From Dermacentor variabilis (lineage: Eukaryota > Arthropoda > Arachnida > Ixodida > Ixodidae): DNA of 64,000 nucleotides. A program made the translations under genes and the position numbers. A model generated the notes under the pieces. The model made no database searches, had not been told where the DNA came from, and was given only the letters and a program-made list of their open reading frames with translations. Positions 8,930-18,353 of this stretch are shown in pieces (position 1 is the stretch's first letter; each line of letters starts with the position of its first letter). The stretch spans positions 254,517,778 through 254,581,777 of the forward strand of contig NC_134568.1 of NCBI RefSeq assembly GCF_050947875.1. The letters are read 5' to 3'.

Positions 8930-10366
8930 GTGACGAACAGGGAAGACACCGGTCAAGTCATTAGTGACCTTATCAGTAAAGCACCGCTGTCGCCTGAGCA
9001 GAAAACCGAACTACACCAGCTATTACAAGAGTTTCAAGGTCTGTTCTCTGAGAGGCCTGGTAGGACTTCTGTACTTACTCATGATATAGAACTTACCTCC
9101 CCAGAGCCAGTACGATCCAAGGCGTATCGGGTGTCACCCCGCCAGAGCGATATTATGGAGGCTGAGGTAAAGAAAATGCTACAGCTCGGTGTTATTGAGG
9201 CAGGTGAGAGTGATTATACCTCCCCTTTGATTTTAGTTGAGGTACCGGGCAAGGAACCTCGTCCTTGCGTCGACTACCGCAGGCTTAATTCCATCACTAA
9301 GGATCAAATTTATCCGATCCCTAACATCGAGGAGCGCCTTGAGAAAGTTAGTAGCGCTCAGTTTATTTCCACCCTAGATCTTGTCAGGGGTTATTGGCAG
9401 GTTCCACTTACAGAAGAGGCTAGTAGGTATGCGGCGTTCATTTCACCAATGGGAACATTCCGTCCTAAAGTGTTGAGTTTTGGTTTGAAGAACGCGCCAT
9501 ACTGTTTTTCAAGTCTCATGGATAAAGTGTTGCGGGGACAGCAAGAATTCGCTTTACCGTATCTAGACGACGTAGCGATATTCTCCGCATCCTGGTCTGA
9601 GCATATGACACACTTGCGGGCAGTGCTAACCCGCCTGCGCGAAGCAGGCTTGACAGTAAAGGCTCCTAAGTGCCAGTTAGCACAGGCCGAGGTTGTCTAC
9701 CTCGGTCACGTGATTGGTCAGGGTCGTCGCCGCCCCTCTGAAATAAAAGTGGCCGCTGTGCGAGACTTTCCGCAACCGCGCACCAAGACCGATATTCGGT
9801 CGTTCTTGGGTGTCGCCGGCTACTATCAGAGGTACATCCCTAGGTACTCTGATATCGCGGCTCCCCTGACGGATGCTCTAAGAAAGACAGAGCCTCAAAC
9901 AGTCGTCTGGGACGAGACAAAGGAAAGAGCTTTTAGCGCCCTAAAGAGTGCCCTAACAAGCCAGCCTGTGCTAAGATCGCCAGACTATACAAAAGGGTTC
10001 ATTGTTCAGTGCGATGCTAGTGAGCGAGGCATGGGCGTTGTACTGTGCCAACGGGAAAATGGAGAAGTAGAACACCCCGTCCTGTATGCTAGTCGTAAGC
10101 TGACCAGTCGTGAGCAGGCGTATAGCGCCACCGAGAAAGAGTGTGCGTGTCTCGTGTGGGCCGTTCAGAAATTGTCATGCTATCTAGCCGGCTCGAGGTT
10201 TATCATTGAGACGGATCACTGCCCTCTCCAATGGCTGCAGACCATCTCTCCCAAAAATGGCCGCCTCCTGCGCTGGAGCCTCGCTTTACAACAATATTCC
10301 TTTGAGGTGCGTTACAAAAAGGGGAGTCTCAACGGTAACGCCGATGGCTTAAGTCGAAGCCCCTAA
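8930..10366 (+). CDS. Gypsy-1 reverse transcriptase and RNase H, separated by a nonsense codon
   Basis: The remainder of pol after the TAG at 8897-8899, in the same frame. The codon at 8930 is GTG, read as Val in the sister copy, so it is not a real start; without readthrough this part is probably not made. Counting from 8930, RT has YRRLNSITKDQIYPIP near 118, LDLVRGYWQVPL near 148, and the catalytic YLDD at 211-214. LGVAGYYQRYIP marks the connection. RNase H starts with D362 (VQCDASERG), with YSATEKECACLVWA and TDHCPLQWL supplying Glu and Asp. The protein ends NADGLSRSP, the usual gypsy RNase H terminus, with no integrase after it. Confidence 0.9.
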   Translation: MTNREDTGQVISDLISKAPLSPEQKTELHQLLQEFQGLFSERPGRTSVLTHDIELTSPEPVRSKAYRVSPRQSDIMEAEVKKMLQLGVIEAGESDYTSPLILVEVPGKEPRPCVDYRRLNSITKDQIYPIPNIEERLEKVSSAQFISTLDLVRGYWQVPLTEEASRYAAFISPMGTFRPKVLSFGLKNAPYCFSSLMDKVLRGQQEFALPYLDDVAIFSASWSEHMTHLRAVLTRLREAGLTVKAPKCQLAQAEVVYLGHVIGQGRRRPSEIKVAAVRDFPQPRTKTDIRSFLGVAGYYQRYIPRYSDIAAPLTDALRKTEPQTVVWDETKERAFSALKSALTSQPVLRSPDYTKGFIVQCDASERGMGVVLCQRENGEVEHPVLYASRKLTSREQAYSATEKECACLVWAVQKLSCYLAGSRFIIETDHCPLQWLQTISPKNGRLLRWSLALQQYSFEVRYKKGSLNGNADGLSRSP

Positions 10367-10853
10367 CGTAGGAATCAGCCTCAAAATTGTTTGTTACTGA
10401 TGTTTTTCTTCCTGAGGCAGGATTTTTTTTTTAACATATTGCTTTTGTTTAGTGTTTCAAAGTGATGATATGCTTTCTAGTGCAATTTTTCAATTTGTGG
10501 ACGCGTTCTGAGTGATGCTAGACTACTGTAAGGAACTAGGCAGTGGTATAAAAAGGGGGAAGAGCCTGGCAGGGCTTAGTGAGGGTTGTGCCGTGCTTGC
10601 TGACTGAGCGGTTGAGTTTCAGCGTAGTTCTAACGCTTGCCGGGAACGAGAACAAAAATGTGAACTCTCCCGAAGTCACTTTGCAGTGTCCCGTGCGAAC
10701 CTGAACTAGAGAACGAGGCCTTCTCTGTGCGCTGCGCTCAAGAAACGTCGAGGGACGCCCGACTTCGGTTATGAGCATCATCGAGCGACATCCCTCCGGA
10801 CAGCGGATGCAGTCCCCTGTCCATCGGGATCTCCTTCCCCCGGCGGGGCGGTC
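10367..10853 (+). other. Gypsy-1 3' internal non-coding region
   Basis: About 490 bp between the RNase H stop and the 3' LTR, conserved in Gypsy-2 (24229-24714). It contains tataaaaagggg at 10547-10558, a good TATA-like sequence outside the LTR. The last bases before the 3' LTR (cggcggggcggtc) are only moderately purine-rich, so the polypurine tract is weak or atypical. No sense-strand protein was recognised. Confidence 0.7.
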
Positions 10854-11612
10854 TGTTGCGTTTCGCCTGCGACACGTGGTTTTGCCGGCGCGACTGCGGC
10901 GGGGCGGCAGACATTTTGGCCCGATCGTCGTCGCCGCAACGCTCATCGGCAGGTGTTTCCAGGCGCGACTGCGGCGATGCGACCGCAAAGGATCACCCTC
11001 GCATTCCAGTCATTGTGCCGGAACCAGGCGCTGCGAAAGCAGGGATCATCCTCTCATTACAGTCATTGTGCCCGACCGGCAGCGCTACAACAGGGTGCTA
11101 CGAGATCGTGCTCGACATGGTGCTACGGCGTCGCTACAACAGGGTGCTACGAGATCGTGCTCGACATGGTGCTACGGCATCGCTACAACAGGGTGCTACG
11201 AGATCGTGCTCGACATGGTGCTACGGCAGCGCTACGACAGTGTGCGTCACCATTAGCCCATTGTACATTCACGTGCTCGTCTTTTGAGGGGTTCCTTCTT
11301 GCCCTCAACTGCGAGAGTATAAAAACAGCTGCCCCGGACGCCAAAAGGAGGGCTCCGATTTCTTCTGTTGAGTGAAGTGCTCTCCCGTCTCTCTACTTCG
11401 GTCAAACCTGACCGCCAACTCTTTGCGATGTTAAAATAAACAAGTTGTTTCGTTGTTACCAGTCGACTCATGCTTTGCCGGGACCTTCGGATGCTTCCAG
11501 TTGTACCCCAGGCCGCCAGGCCAACGCTACCCTTGGGGCTTGCGACCCAGGTACAACCACGGGCGTCAGCGCCGAGTTCCCAACAGATCGTACCAGCGGT
11601 GCGATCAAAACA
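10854..11612 (+). repeat. Gypsy-1 3' LTR
   Basis: 759 bp, apparently identical to 4781-5539, with TATA at 11318-11325 and aataaa at 11435-11440. It is followed by the target duplication tcgt (11613-11616). Confidence 0.93.
11435..11440 (+). terminator. Polyadenylation signal of the Gypsy-1 3' LTR
   Basis: aataaa about 110 bp downstream of the LTR TATA box, in the position expected to define the 3' end of the element transcript. Confidence 0.65.
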
Positions 11613-11863
11613 TCGTAGAGCCTCACGCGAAAAAAAAAAAACACTTAGAAAACCCCAAAAAATAAAGAACACTCCTAAAGCATGCTCACCACGCGAAGCA
11701 CGCAAACGCGAACATGAGGTGAAAGAATGGTGAAACAATTGCTTTGCAATATAGACTGCTTGCGGAGTTTCATTTGCATTGCACTCTTGGGGGGTGCAAC
11801 GCAGCTTCACTGTTCGACCATCTTCACGGACTGGAAGGGTTTTTTTTTTCTGCAGCGAAGCTG

Positions 11864-12672
11864 TTAAAGGGACACTAAAGACAAATACTAAGTTGACGTG
11901 GACTGTTTAAATACCATTCCGGAAACCTCTCAACGCCTGTTTTGTGCCAAGAAAATACTTAGTTTACGAGAAAATTGTATCTGAAGGGTCCGAATATCTT
12001 CTTCGAAATCTAAATCTCCCGCCAACCGACCGAGGGAGTGGTAACGTTGCCTACGCCATCGCCACTCTTTGCGGCCGTCAGTGAGTAAAACGACGTCCGA
12101 CAGACGGCGGTACTGATCCAAGGCAAAACGGTGGATTTGCCGCTGCAGCTGCTTTTTGGTCAAATGGCGTAGACCGTTCGGGCATCACGTGACATTACAT
12201 GGAGGATGAATTCTCTGCTACTTGCCGTTTGTGCGAGTTTCGCGAGCCAGTAAAACCTGTGCAGCACTACGCGATAATGAAACTGCTGAAACGCGAAAGC
12301 GTGGGCGGCGCAGAGTCGAGCGAAAAAGAAACCTTTCGACCGCCCGCGTCGATGTCAAGGGTAATTTCAATGAGTTCTTTTTTTCAAAAAATGAAATGAT
12401 ACTGGATAAGCAGCATTTTATGTCGCCTTATACAATTACAATAATGTTTTTGCAACGAGTGGTTGAGTGCTAGAGACAGAATTTAACTGAGGAGTGCTTT
12501 CGTCATCGGGTAAGTGCTTGAATGTCCCGGGGGTCTCTAATCATGTCCTACATTTACCTCAGTTTCTCGATTATTAAGGCCCTGTTCGCGATAATATTGA
12601 CACCTTAGAGATTCCCAAGCACTAGTCTATCACTTTAGCTTGACTTAGTATTTGCCTTTAGTGTCCCTTTAA
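11864..12672. mobile_element. MITE-like element with about 30-bp terminal inverted repeats at TTAA
   Basis: An 809-bp segment whose left end (ttaaagggacactaaagaca) and right end are inverted copies of each other over roughly 30 bp with one mismatch. Both termini begin TTAA, so the element either duplicated a TTAA target, as piggyBac-type transposons do, or has TTAA as part of its ends. No transposase is encoded; the longest frames (under 85 residues) match nothing known. It is therefore a non-autonomous element mobilised in trans. The superfamily assignment is tentative. Confidence 0.85.
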
Positions 12673-12689
12673 CAAGAGCCGCAGCGCAG

Positions 12690-12860
12690 GTGGGACTAAA
12701 CTTTCGTTTTCAGCTCTCTTCGGCGCTTCCGAAGCAGCGGATGCGGCCGCTGTGTCCACGTGATCCCTCATACCGCCTCACGTCTATGGCGATGCCAGCT
12801 TTCCCAGTGGTGGAGACCGCCCCCAATATGGACACTCTAGGCGCATTTCTGCCGTCGGAG
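12690..12860 (+). repeat. Unclassified dispersed repeat B, copy 1
   Basis: About 170 bp aligning with 34872-35020, both on the plus strand. Shared blocks include cgttttcagctc, cttcggcgct, gatgcggccgct or gacgcggccgct, and tgtccacgtgatccctc. There are no termini or coding signs. It sits directly after the MITE and may be part of a larger old repeat. Confidence 0.65.
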
Positions 12861-14260
12861 TCGGCGTCGCCGTGAGGTTCTGTGTAAAGTCCACGGGCGA
12901 TAATATCGTCGTCGCGTGCCGTATGCTGTATGTGCGAGTGAAAGCGTGCGAGGGTGAGCCCTTGATCGCGGCTCAATCTCGTGCACGCAACGGCGGAAAG
13001 CGGGGAGGAAGCGCGCCGCGTTCCGTCGCGCGCAAGGATACGGGGGGAGGGAGGAGTGGGGCCTTTTACTCCGGGAGACCTAGGCGGCCGTGCGCGCCCG
13101 GTGGGGCTGCTGTATGTTCAAAGCCATCTGCGATTGGTGCAGAGTCTGCGCTGCGCTGTTTTCAAGGCGTAGTCCGCGTTGAAGCGAGCGGCTGCACGAA
13201 GGTTCTTTTGCTCGCAGCTGCTGCCGCGTTTCCTCACTACAGCGTTTTGACAGCGAGTTCCCGCGGTCATTGAATAATCTGTTTATGTTCGCTTGTGCAC
13301 GTATGACACCATGCTTGTTAATTTGGGTATACTCGCGCACAACTTTCTGCGCCTATGAAGGGAAAGCGCGCACAAGTGATAGTGCTTCTGAAAAGAGTCC
13401 CGCGTTTTAATCCACGTAGGTTTAGGCTGGGGAAAACAAAGCAGACATACCTTATTAGCAATATATAGTTAAATAAGACAGAACACACTACTGAGTGTAA
13501 TGGTTTACTTATTTTGCGGCTTTTCCCTTCGGCGTCTGGGGAAACGTGAAATCATCGCACGTGGAAGCTGCGTCGATTCAGCGTCTGTTCCGAGCAACCA
13601 AACGCACTGTCAAACGCTGCCGGCGCAGTAACACATGTGCAGCAGCCACGCGTCATAGTCATAGAAAGTTGTCCGCGAGTGTAGTATGCCTATGTTTACA
13701 AGTTTATAGAGCCGATAAAACTACGATTCTTCGTATAGCTGTCCACTAATTTGCTATCGCAATCGATGCTTTTCCTTTCGGGCGAAACTGAGACTTCTTT
13801 TGTCGTTTGCACCCCTTAGAAACAATTGCAGAGCACGTTGTATGTTAATGCGATGGGCGAAGCATATGTGCTCTTTTATTTATTTATTTTATTTTACAAT
13901 GCTGATGACTTCAGTGGGAGTCGTTGCAGACTTGGTAGCAAGCGATGATTACATTGTGACAATTAAGCCTCAAACAGAGAGCAGTAAAAAAGAAACAGAA
14001 AGTCACATCATGGTTACACATATGCAAATGTGAGAAAGAACGCGTACAAAGGACTGATCAGCTGGTAATTAATTTTTCAAAATTTTGTATGTCTTCTGCT
14101 GCAACTGCGTACGAGTCTATATCGTCACTCTCTTATCGTTCGCAGGGAGAAAGAATACTTAAACACATTACTTTTTGGCTCAAATGGAACTATTGAAAGA
14201 CTATGGCGCCTTGTAGTGGCATAAACTTTAGAAAAATGTACATAGCTAGATATGTCACTC
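12861..14260. other. Region without a recognisable gene
   Basis: GC-rich to about 13280, AT-richer afterwards. No reading frame resembles a known protein and no repeat pair within the window was found for it. Confidence 0.5.
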
Positions 14261-14308
<48 letters not shown>

Positions 14309-14376
14309 CCACCACCACCACCACCACCACCACCACCACCATTACCACCACCACCACCACCATCATCATCATCATG
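14261..14376. repeat. (CAT)n/(CAC)n microsatellite
   Basis: About 116 bp of cat and cac trinucleotides. It sits at the 3' end of the RTE-like LINE that runs on the minus strand, so it is probably the expanded microsatellite tail of that element. The long Asp, Ile or Met runs predicted here are artefacts. Confidence 0.9.
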
Positions 14377-14384
14377 AGCCTGTT

Positions 14385-15084
14385 CTACGTCCGCTGCAGG
14401 ACGAAGGCCTCTCCCTGCGATCTCCAATTACGCCTGTCCTGCGCAAACCGATTCCAACTAGCGCCCGCGAATTTCCTAATTTCATCGCTCCACCTAGTCT
14501 TCTGCCGGCCTCGACTGCGTTTCCCTTCTCTTGGTATACATGCTGTAACTCTAATCGTCCAACGGTTATCTAATCGGCGCATTACGTGACCTGCCCAGCT
14601 CCATTTTTTTCTCTTGATGTCAATTAGAATATATTCTATACCCGTTTGCTCTTTGATCCAAACCGCTCTCTTTCTGCCTCTTAACGTTATGCTTAGCAGT
14701 CTTCGTTCCATCGCTCTTTGCGCGGTCCTTGTTCTCAAGCTTCTTTGTCAGTCTCCAAGTCTCTGCCGCATATGTCAGCACTGTTAAAATGCACTGATTG
14801 TACACCTTCCTTTTCAATGATAATGGTAAGCTTCCACTCAGGAGATGACAATGTCTGCCGTATGCGATCCAACCCATTTTTATTCTTCTATGAATTTCCT
14901 TGTCATGATCAGGGTTCCGTGTGATTAATTGACCTAGGTAAATGTACTCCTTCACGTACTCTAGAGGTTGACTGGCGATTCTGAACTCTTGTTCCTTTGC
15001 CCGGCTATTCATTAGTATCTTTGTCTTCTGAATATTAATCTTCAACCACACTCTTACACTCTCTCTGTTAAGGTCCTCAGTCAT
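14385..15084 (-). pseudogene. RTE-like RT C-terminus and terminal domain
   Basis: Two overlapping frames. The upstream one (about 14620-15084) has MTEDLNRESVRVWLKIN, then a YIYLGQLITRN motif and LTYAAETWRL, all characteristic of the end of RTE-type RT. The downstream one (14385-14738) has KKWSWAGHVMRRLDNRW, RGRQKTRWSDEIRKFAG and WRSQGEAFV, the conserved terminal domain. Just upstream the FADD box is degraded to LADE. The frames are broken, so no function is expected. Confidence 0.85.
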
Positions 15085-15188
15085 CTGTTGTAACTCGTCT
15101 GCATTGTTGCTCGATAGAACAAGTTCATCGGCAAGCCGACGGTTGCTGAGATATTCGCCGTCGATCCTTACTCCTAAGCCTTCCCAGT

Positions 15189-16303
15189 TTAATAGCCTCC
15201 CAGTTCAATTGCTGCTTCTGAAGCCAGCCTAGTTACGGTTTCATTCATTAGCTCTATGTCATCTTCATCTCTCTGTTCTAATGCTGCATATTTGTTTGCA
15301 AGTACGAGCCTGAATTTGGTGGCTTTTACCCTTGCTGCCTCTAGGTTGACCTGTGTCTTCTTGACCAATTTTGCTCTTTCTCTCTTCAAATTGTGGTGAA
15401 TCCTAGCCTTCACTAACCTATGATCACTGCATTTTACCCTACGTATCACTTCTACATCCTACACTATGCTGGGATCAGCAGAAAGTATGAAGTCAATTTC
15501 ATTTTTTGTTTGACCATTAGGGCTTTTCCAGGTCCACTTTCTGTTGCTACGCTTCCTGAAAAAGGTGTTCATTATTCTAAACTTATTCCTTTCTGCGAAT
15601 ACTACCAGCATCTCTCCTCTATAGCGTTGCTAGAATCGACGCCGTAGTTGCCAATTGCTTGTTCACCAGCCTGCTTTTCTCCCACTTTTGCATTGAAGTC
15701 GCCCATAATTACTTCAGCTTACTGAGTTTGCACCTTTCTCATCGCTCATTCAACATCTTCATAAAACTGATCTACTTCTTCATCATCGTGACTGGATGTT
15801 GGAGCATAGGCTTGTACTACCTTTGGTCTATACCTCTTATTAAGTTTGATTACGACTACAGGTACCCTCTCATTAGTGCTGCAGAATTCGTCAATGTTGC
15901 CCGTTATGCCCTTATGGATTAGGAATCCTACCCCTTATTGCTTCTTATCCGGGAGACCTCTATAGCAGAGGACATGGCCGTTATTCAGCAATGTGTAAGT
16001 CTCACCAATTCTTCTAATCTCACTAAGGCCGATGATATCCCAAAGAATGTCTGATAGTTCCTCAAATACTCCTGCTAAGCTAGCTTCACTCGACAGAGTT
16101 CGGCAAATAAAGGTTGACCGGGTCAATTTCCATTGGCGGCCTGTCCGGACCCAAAGATTCTTGGCACGCTCTGCTGCGTTACAGCTCCGACCGCCGCTTT
16201 GGTCAGGTGCTCCGCAGCTGCTGCGGACTGAGGGCCATTGGCTAATTGAGTGATTCATTTGGGAGGGAATTGGCCGATTACTGCACCAGGGAGGCCAATT
16301 CAT
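15189..16303 (-). pseudogene. RTE-like endonuclease remnant
   Basis: Pieces of an APE-type endonuclease that nicks the target for reverse transcription. From the 5' side: DILWDIIGLSEIRRIGE (the Glu metal-binding block) in 15935-16303, a middle block with VVVIKLNKRY and VQAYAPTSS near 15800-15900 after an in-frame stop, and CSDHRLVKARI, the terminal Ser-Asp-His motif, in 15189-15449. Several stops and frameshifts interrupt it. Confidence 0.8.
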
Positions 16304-16594
16304 GTTCTGGTGAGGGAGTGTCTTGTTGAAGCTTAGTGGGCCTGCCTAGTTTGGTTGTACCTGGATTAGTATAGCCCCCTCGCTCTCGGCATCTTTTACC
16401 GGTGACAGGCGCCACTCCAAGCCTGCAGATGTTGTGCACTGGAGCAGGTGAATTTCAAACTCACCATCGTAAAAAAATCTAATAGAGGGATTCGCACTTC
16501 CGACTATGGCAACCGAGCATTCGACATAGCCCCGTCTGTTAATCCCATAGTCGGCAAGGCTACCTTATCGCCGGTAATTACAACCCCGAGGGCC

Positions 16595-16791
16595 CTACAT
16601 GCCTAAAAACTTCTTTGATTTATCCGCGATAGATTGAGCGATTTCTAAACGATTCTGGCCTCGTAGTTCCGTAATCGCACGTGCGCAGACGGCCGTGAAC
16701 TCGGTTAGGCAAACCCTACAGGCGTACCGATGACCATTCACAGTTGCGAAGACATGCTCGTGATCTACAGGAGTAGGATTTGCTCTTTAAT
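16595..16791 (-). pseudogene. Possible upstream ORF remnant of the RTE-like LINE
   Basis: An open stretch of about 65 codons on the minus strand without a Met start. It contains a Cys-x-x-Cys pair (YACRVCLTEF) and ends at a TAG. A further piece in the same direction (about 16310-16560, with FEIHLLQCTTSAGLEW) leads towards the endonuclease. I do not recognise the domain. Position and orientation suggest an N-terminal region or ORF1 of the LINE, but it could be a separate fragment. Confidence 0.4.
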
Positions 16792-16899
16792 TATTTTCAA
16801 CATAAAGCGTAATCATGTTCTTTTGTTCCTCTCCGAGGTGTGTTTTAGGCCAGTTTTTGCCGCCAATCCCGAAACCGATATCCTGCCATAGCGATTAAA

Positions 16900-17815
16900 A
16901 ATAAACCTCACTGCTTTATTTGAACTCTTTCAAATCTCTTGATATTAACCCGAGTAAAATGGTCCCTAACAATATTAGCGTACTCAGGAATGGGTGAAAT
17001 AAGAGTCTTGTATGCTGCAAGCTTTGTTTCCCATGAAGAATAGCAAAGGGAACGTTTCATGTAATGTAGTTTTGGCATTGCCTGGTTAGTCATTTGGGTT
17101 ATGTGACCGTTCCAACGCAGATTATTGCAAATACGAAGACTTAGATATTGGTAATGCTTGACGAGTGATGTTCCATCAAGTATGTAGTCAGATAACAGGA
17201 CACGGTAACAGGATAACAGGTTGCACCAATGAAACAGTTCATGAAGTTCTGTTTTTGGTTGAACCTGATCCTCAGTTGAGTTAATAACAGAATATAATAC
17301 ACAGTCGTATGTCTGATTTATAATATTACAGTCTGATTTCACATTATGTCCGTCAACAATGTCATTTATGTACAGAAGGAAAAACAACGGGTCTAACACG
17401 GAACCTTTGGGAACACCTGATACAACTGGAAGCAACTATGGAGAGACTTTGTTAAAAATGAGATATTGATCCGTAGATGTTAAGTAAGACTGATCCACTT
17501 ACAAATCATGCTCACTTTAAAATGCACAATAGTTTAAGAAGTAGTTTTGGGTGTGACAGCTTATCAAGCGTCTTGGCGAAATCCATAAAATAGCGTCGAG
17601 TTGACATCGATTATATATAGCTAAAGCAAAATAATGAATTATTTCAACTAGCTGTGTAACCATGGAAAAACCATGCCTGAACCCATGCTGTGTCGGTGAT
17701 AAGACCGCGTTAACGTCCAAGAATTCAGTTACATGTTTGTATATTATGCTTTCTAGTACTTTGCAACATGTACGTACAAGTCAGCTATCGGCCTATAGTT
17801 ATGTTTAATTCCAAT
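16900..17815 (-). mobile_element. CR1/L2-like LINE fragment (RT)
   Basis: Minus-strand remains of a LINE reverse transcriptase. In 17517-17720, PTQHGFRHGFSMVTQLVE is the fingers motif and QLDAILWISPRRLIS is a mutated form of the DxxKAFD block. In 16908-17435, SGVPKGSVLDPLFFLLYIND is the conserved PQGSVLGP block, the FADD box has decayed to QTYDCVLY, and KLAAYKTLISPIPEYAN is the thumb. Endonuclease and 5' RT are absent beyond about 17815, and the frames are shifted and stopped. A related element lies at 39600-40830 on the plus strand. Confidence 0.8.
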
Positions 17816-17986
17816 GGCGGAGTCAGAGTGGCCGACGGATTCCGCGAGCGAGCACTCGACTCTGGCGTAGAGATAGAGAGAGTAAAACATCTTTATTAAT
17901 AATATTTGAATGTCGAGAGCAGTGTGGGTAGAACCCTCAGTCCAGGGTCCCTAAGATAATTCCGGCGATGTTTCGAGCCCGTTGTA

Positions 17987-18353
17987 TCACAGCTCGGAGG
18001 ACCTCGGGAGGTCCGTCGCGGAGGGCATCGTCCCGCAGCTCTTTGTTGCGTAGGCGTTAAAGGAGAGTTGGCAAGGGAGGAAAGAGGTTTGCAGTGCACT
18101 CAATCGTGACGTGGAAGACTGTGGGCGAGCTGCCACAGCCAGGGCAACGATCTGCATAACAGTGTGGGTAGAATTTATTGAGAGAGACAAGATTAGGAAA
18201 AGTTGCGGTTTGTAACTGGCGTAATGCCACTGCTTCCTCCCGCGAGAAGGACGGCGGTGGTGCGGCGTGGGTGCGAAATGCGTGTATAATGACGGAGTAT
18301 GTCCTTGTAACGGAGCAAGGGATCCCCCTACTCTGAACCAGTCGCCTCACCAC
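17987..18353 (-). pseudogene. C-terminal part of LINE ORF2
   Basis: Continues ORF2 after a frameshift near 18340. It contains AVALRQLQTATFPN and a Cys-Cys-His-Cys motif (CPGCGSSPTVFHVTIEC), the terminal motif of this LINE group, also seen in the LINE at 2873-4756. A second frameshift near 18080 leads to the last residues. Confidence 0.75.

Larger units (their letters stand above)
4781..11612 (+). mobile_element. Gypsy-1: full-length Ty3/gypsy element with integrase before RT
   Basis: A 6,832-bp LTR retrotransposon. The two 759-bp LTRs begin TG and end CA, look identical by line-by-line comparison, and are flanked by the 4-bp duplication tcgt (4777-4780 and 11613-11616). Internal order is leader, gag with CCHC knuckle, protease-like segment, integrase with GPY/F-like module, RT, RNase H, then a 3' non-coding region of about 490 bp. 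No envelope gene is present. Integrase before RT is unusual for Ty3/gypsy and known from the Gmr1 group. One in-frame TAG at 8897-8899 separates integrase from RT; the second copy at 23337-30408 has a glutamate codon there. Identical LTRs imply a recent insertion. Confidence 0.93.
14377..16794 (-). mobile_element. Internally deleted RTE-like LINE
   Basis: Read on the minus strand: a Cys-containing N-terminal remnant, an apurinic endonuclease, then directly the end of RT and the C-terminal domain, finishing in a trinucleotide tail. The endonuclease runs into an RT segment that begins only near the FADD box, so most of the RT core has been lost. Several stops and frameshifts interrupt it. A second 3' end of the same family is at 63209-63545. 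RTE-type LINEs typically have short repeat tails, which fits. Confidence 0.8.

Noticed and set aside
8930..8932. A separate start codon for the Gypsy-1 RT protein
   Set aside because: The codon is GTG and is an internal Val in Gypsy-2; RT is simply the rest of pol after a nonsense codon.
10536..11375. Frames on both strands over the Gypsy-1 3' LTR
   Set aside because: They repeat those in the 5' LTR and are non-coding U3/R sequence.
14190..14427. Poly-Asp and poly-Met frames
   Set aside because: They translate the CAT/CAC microsatellite.
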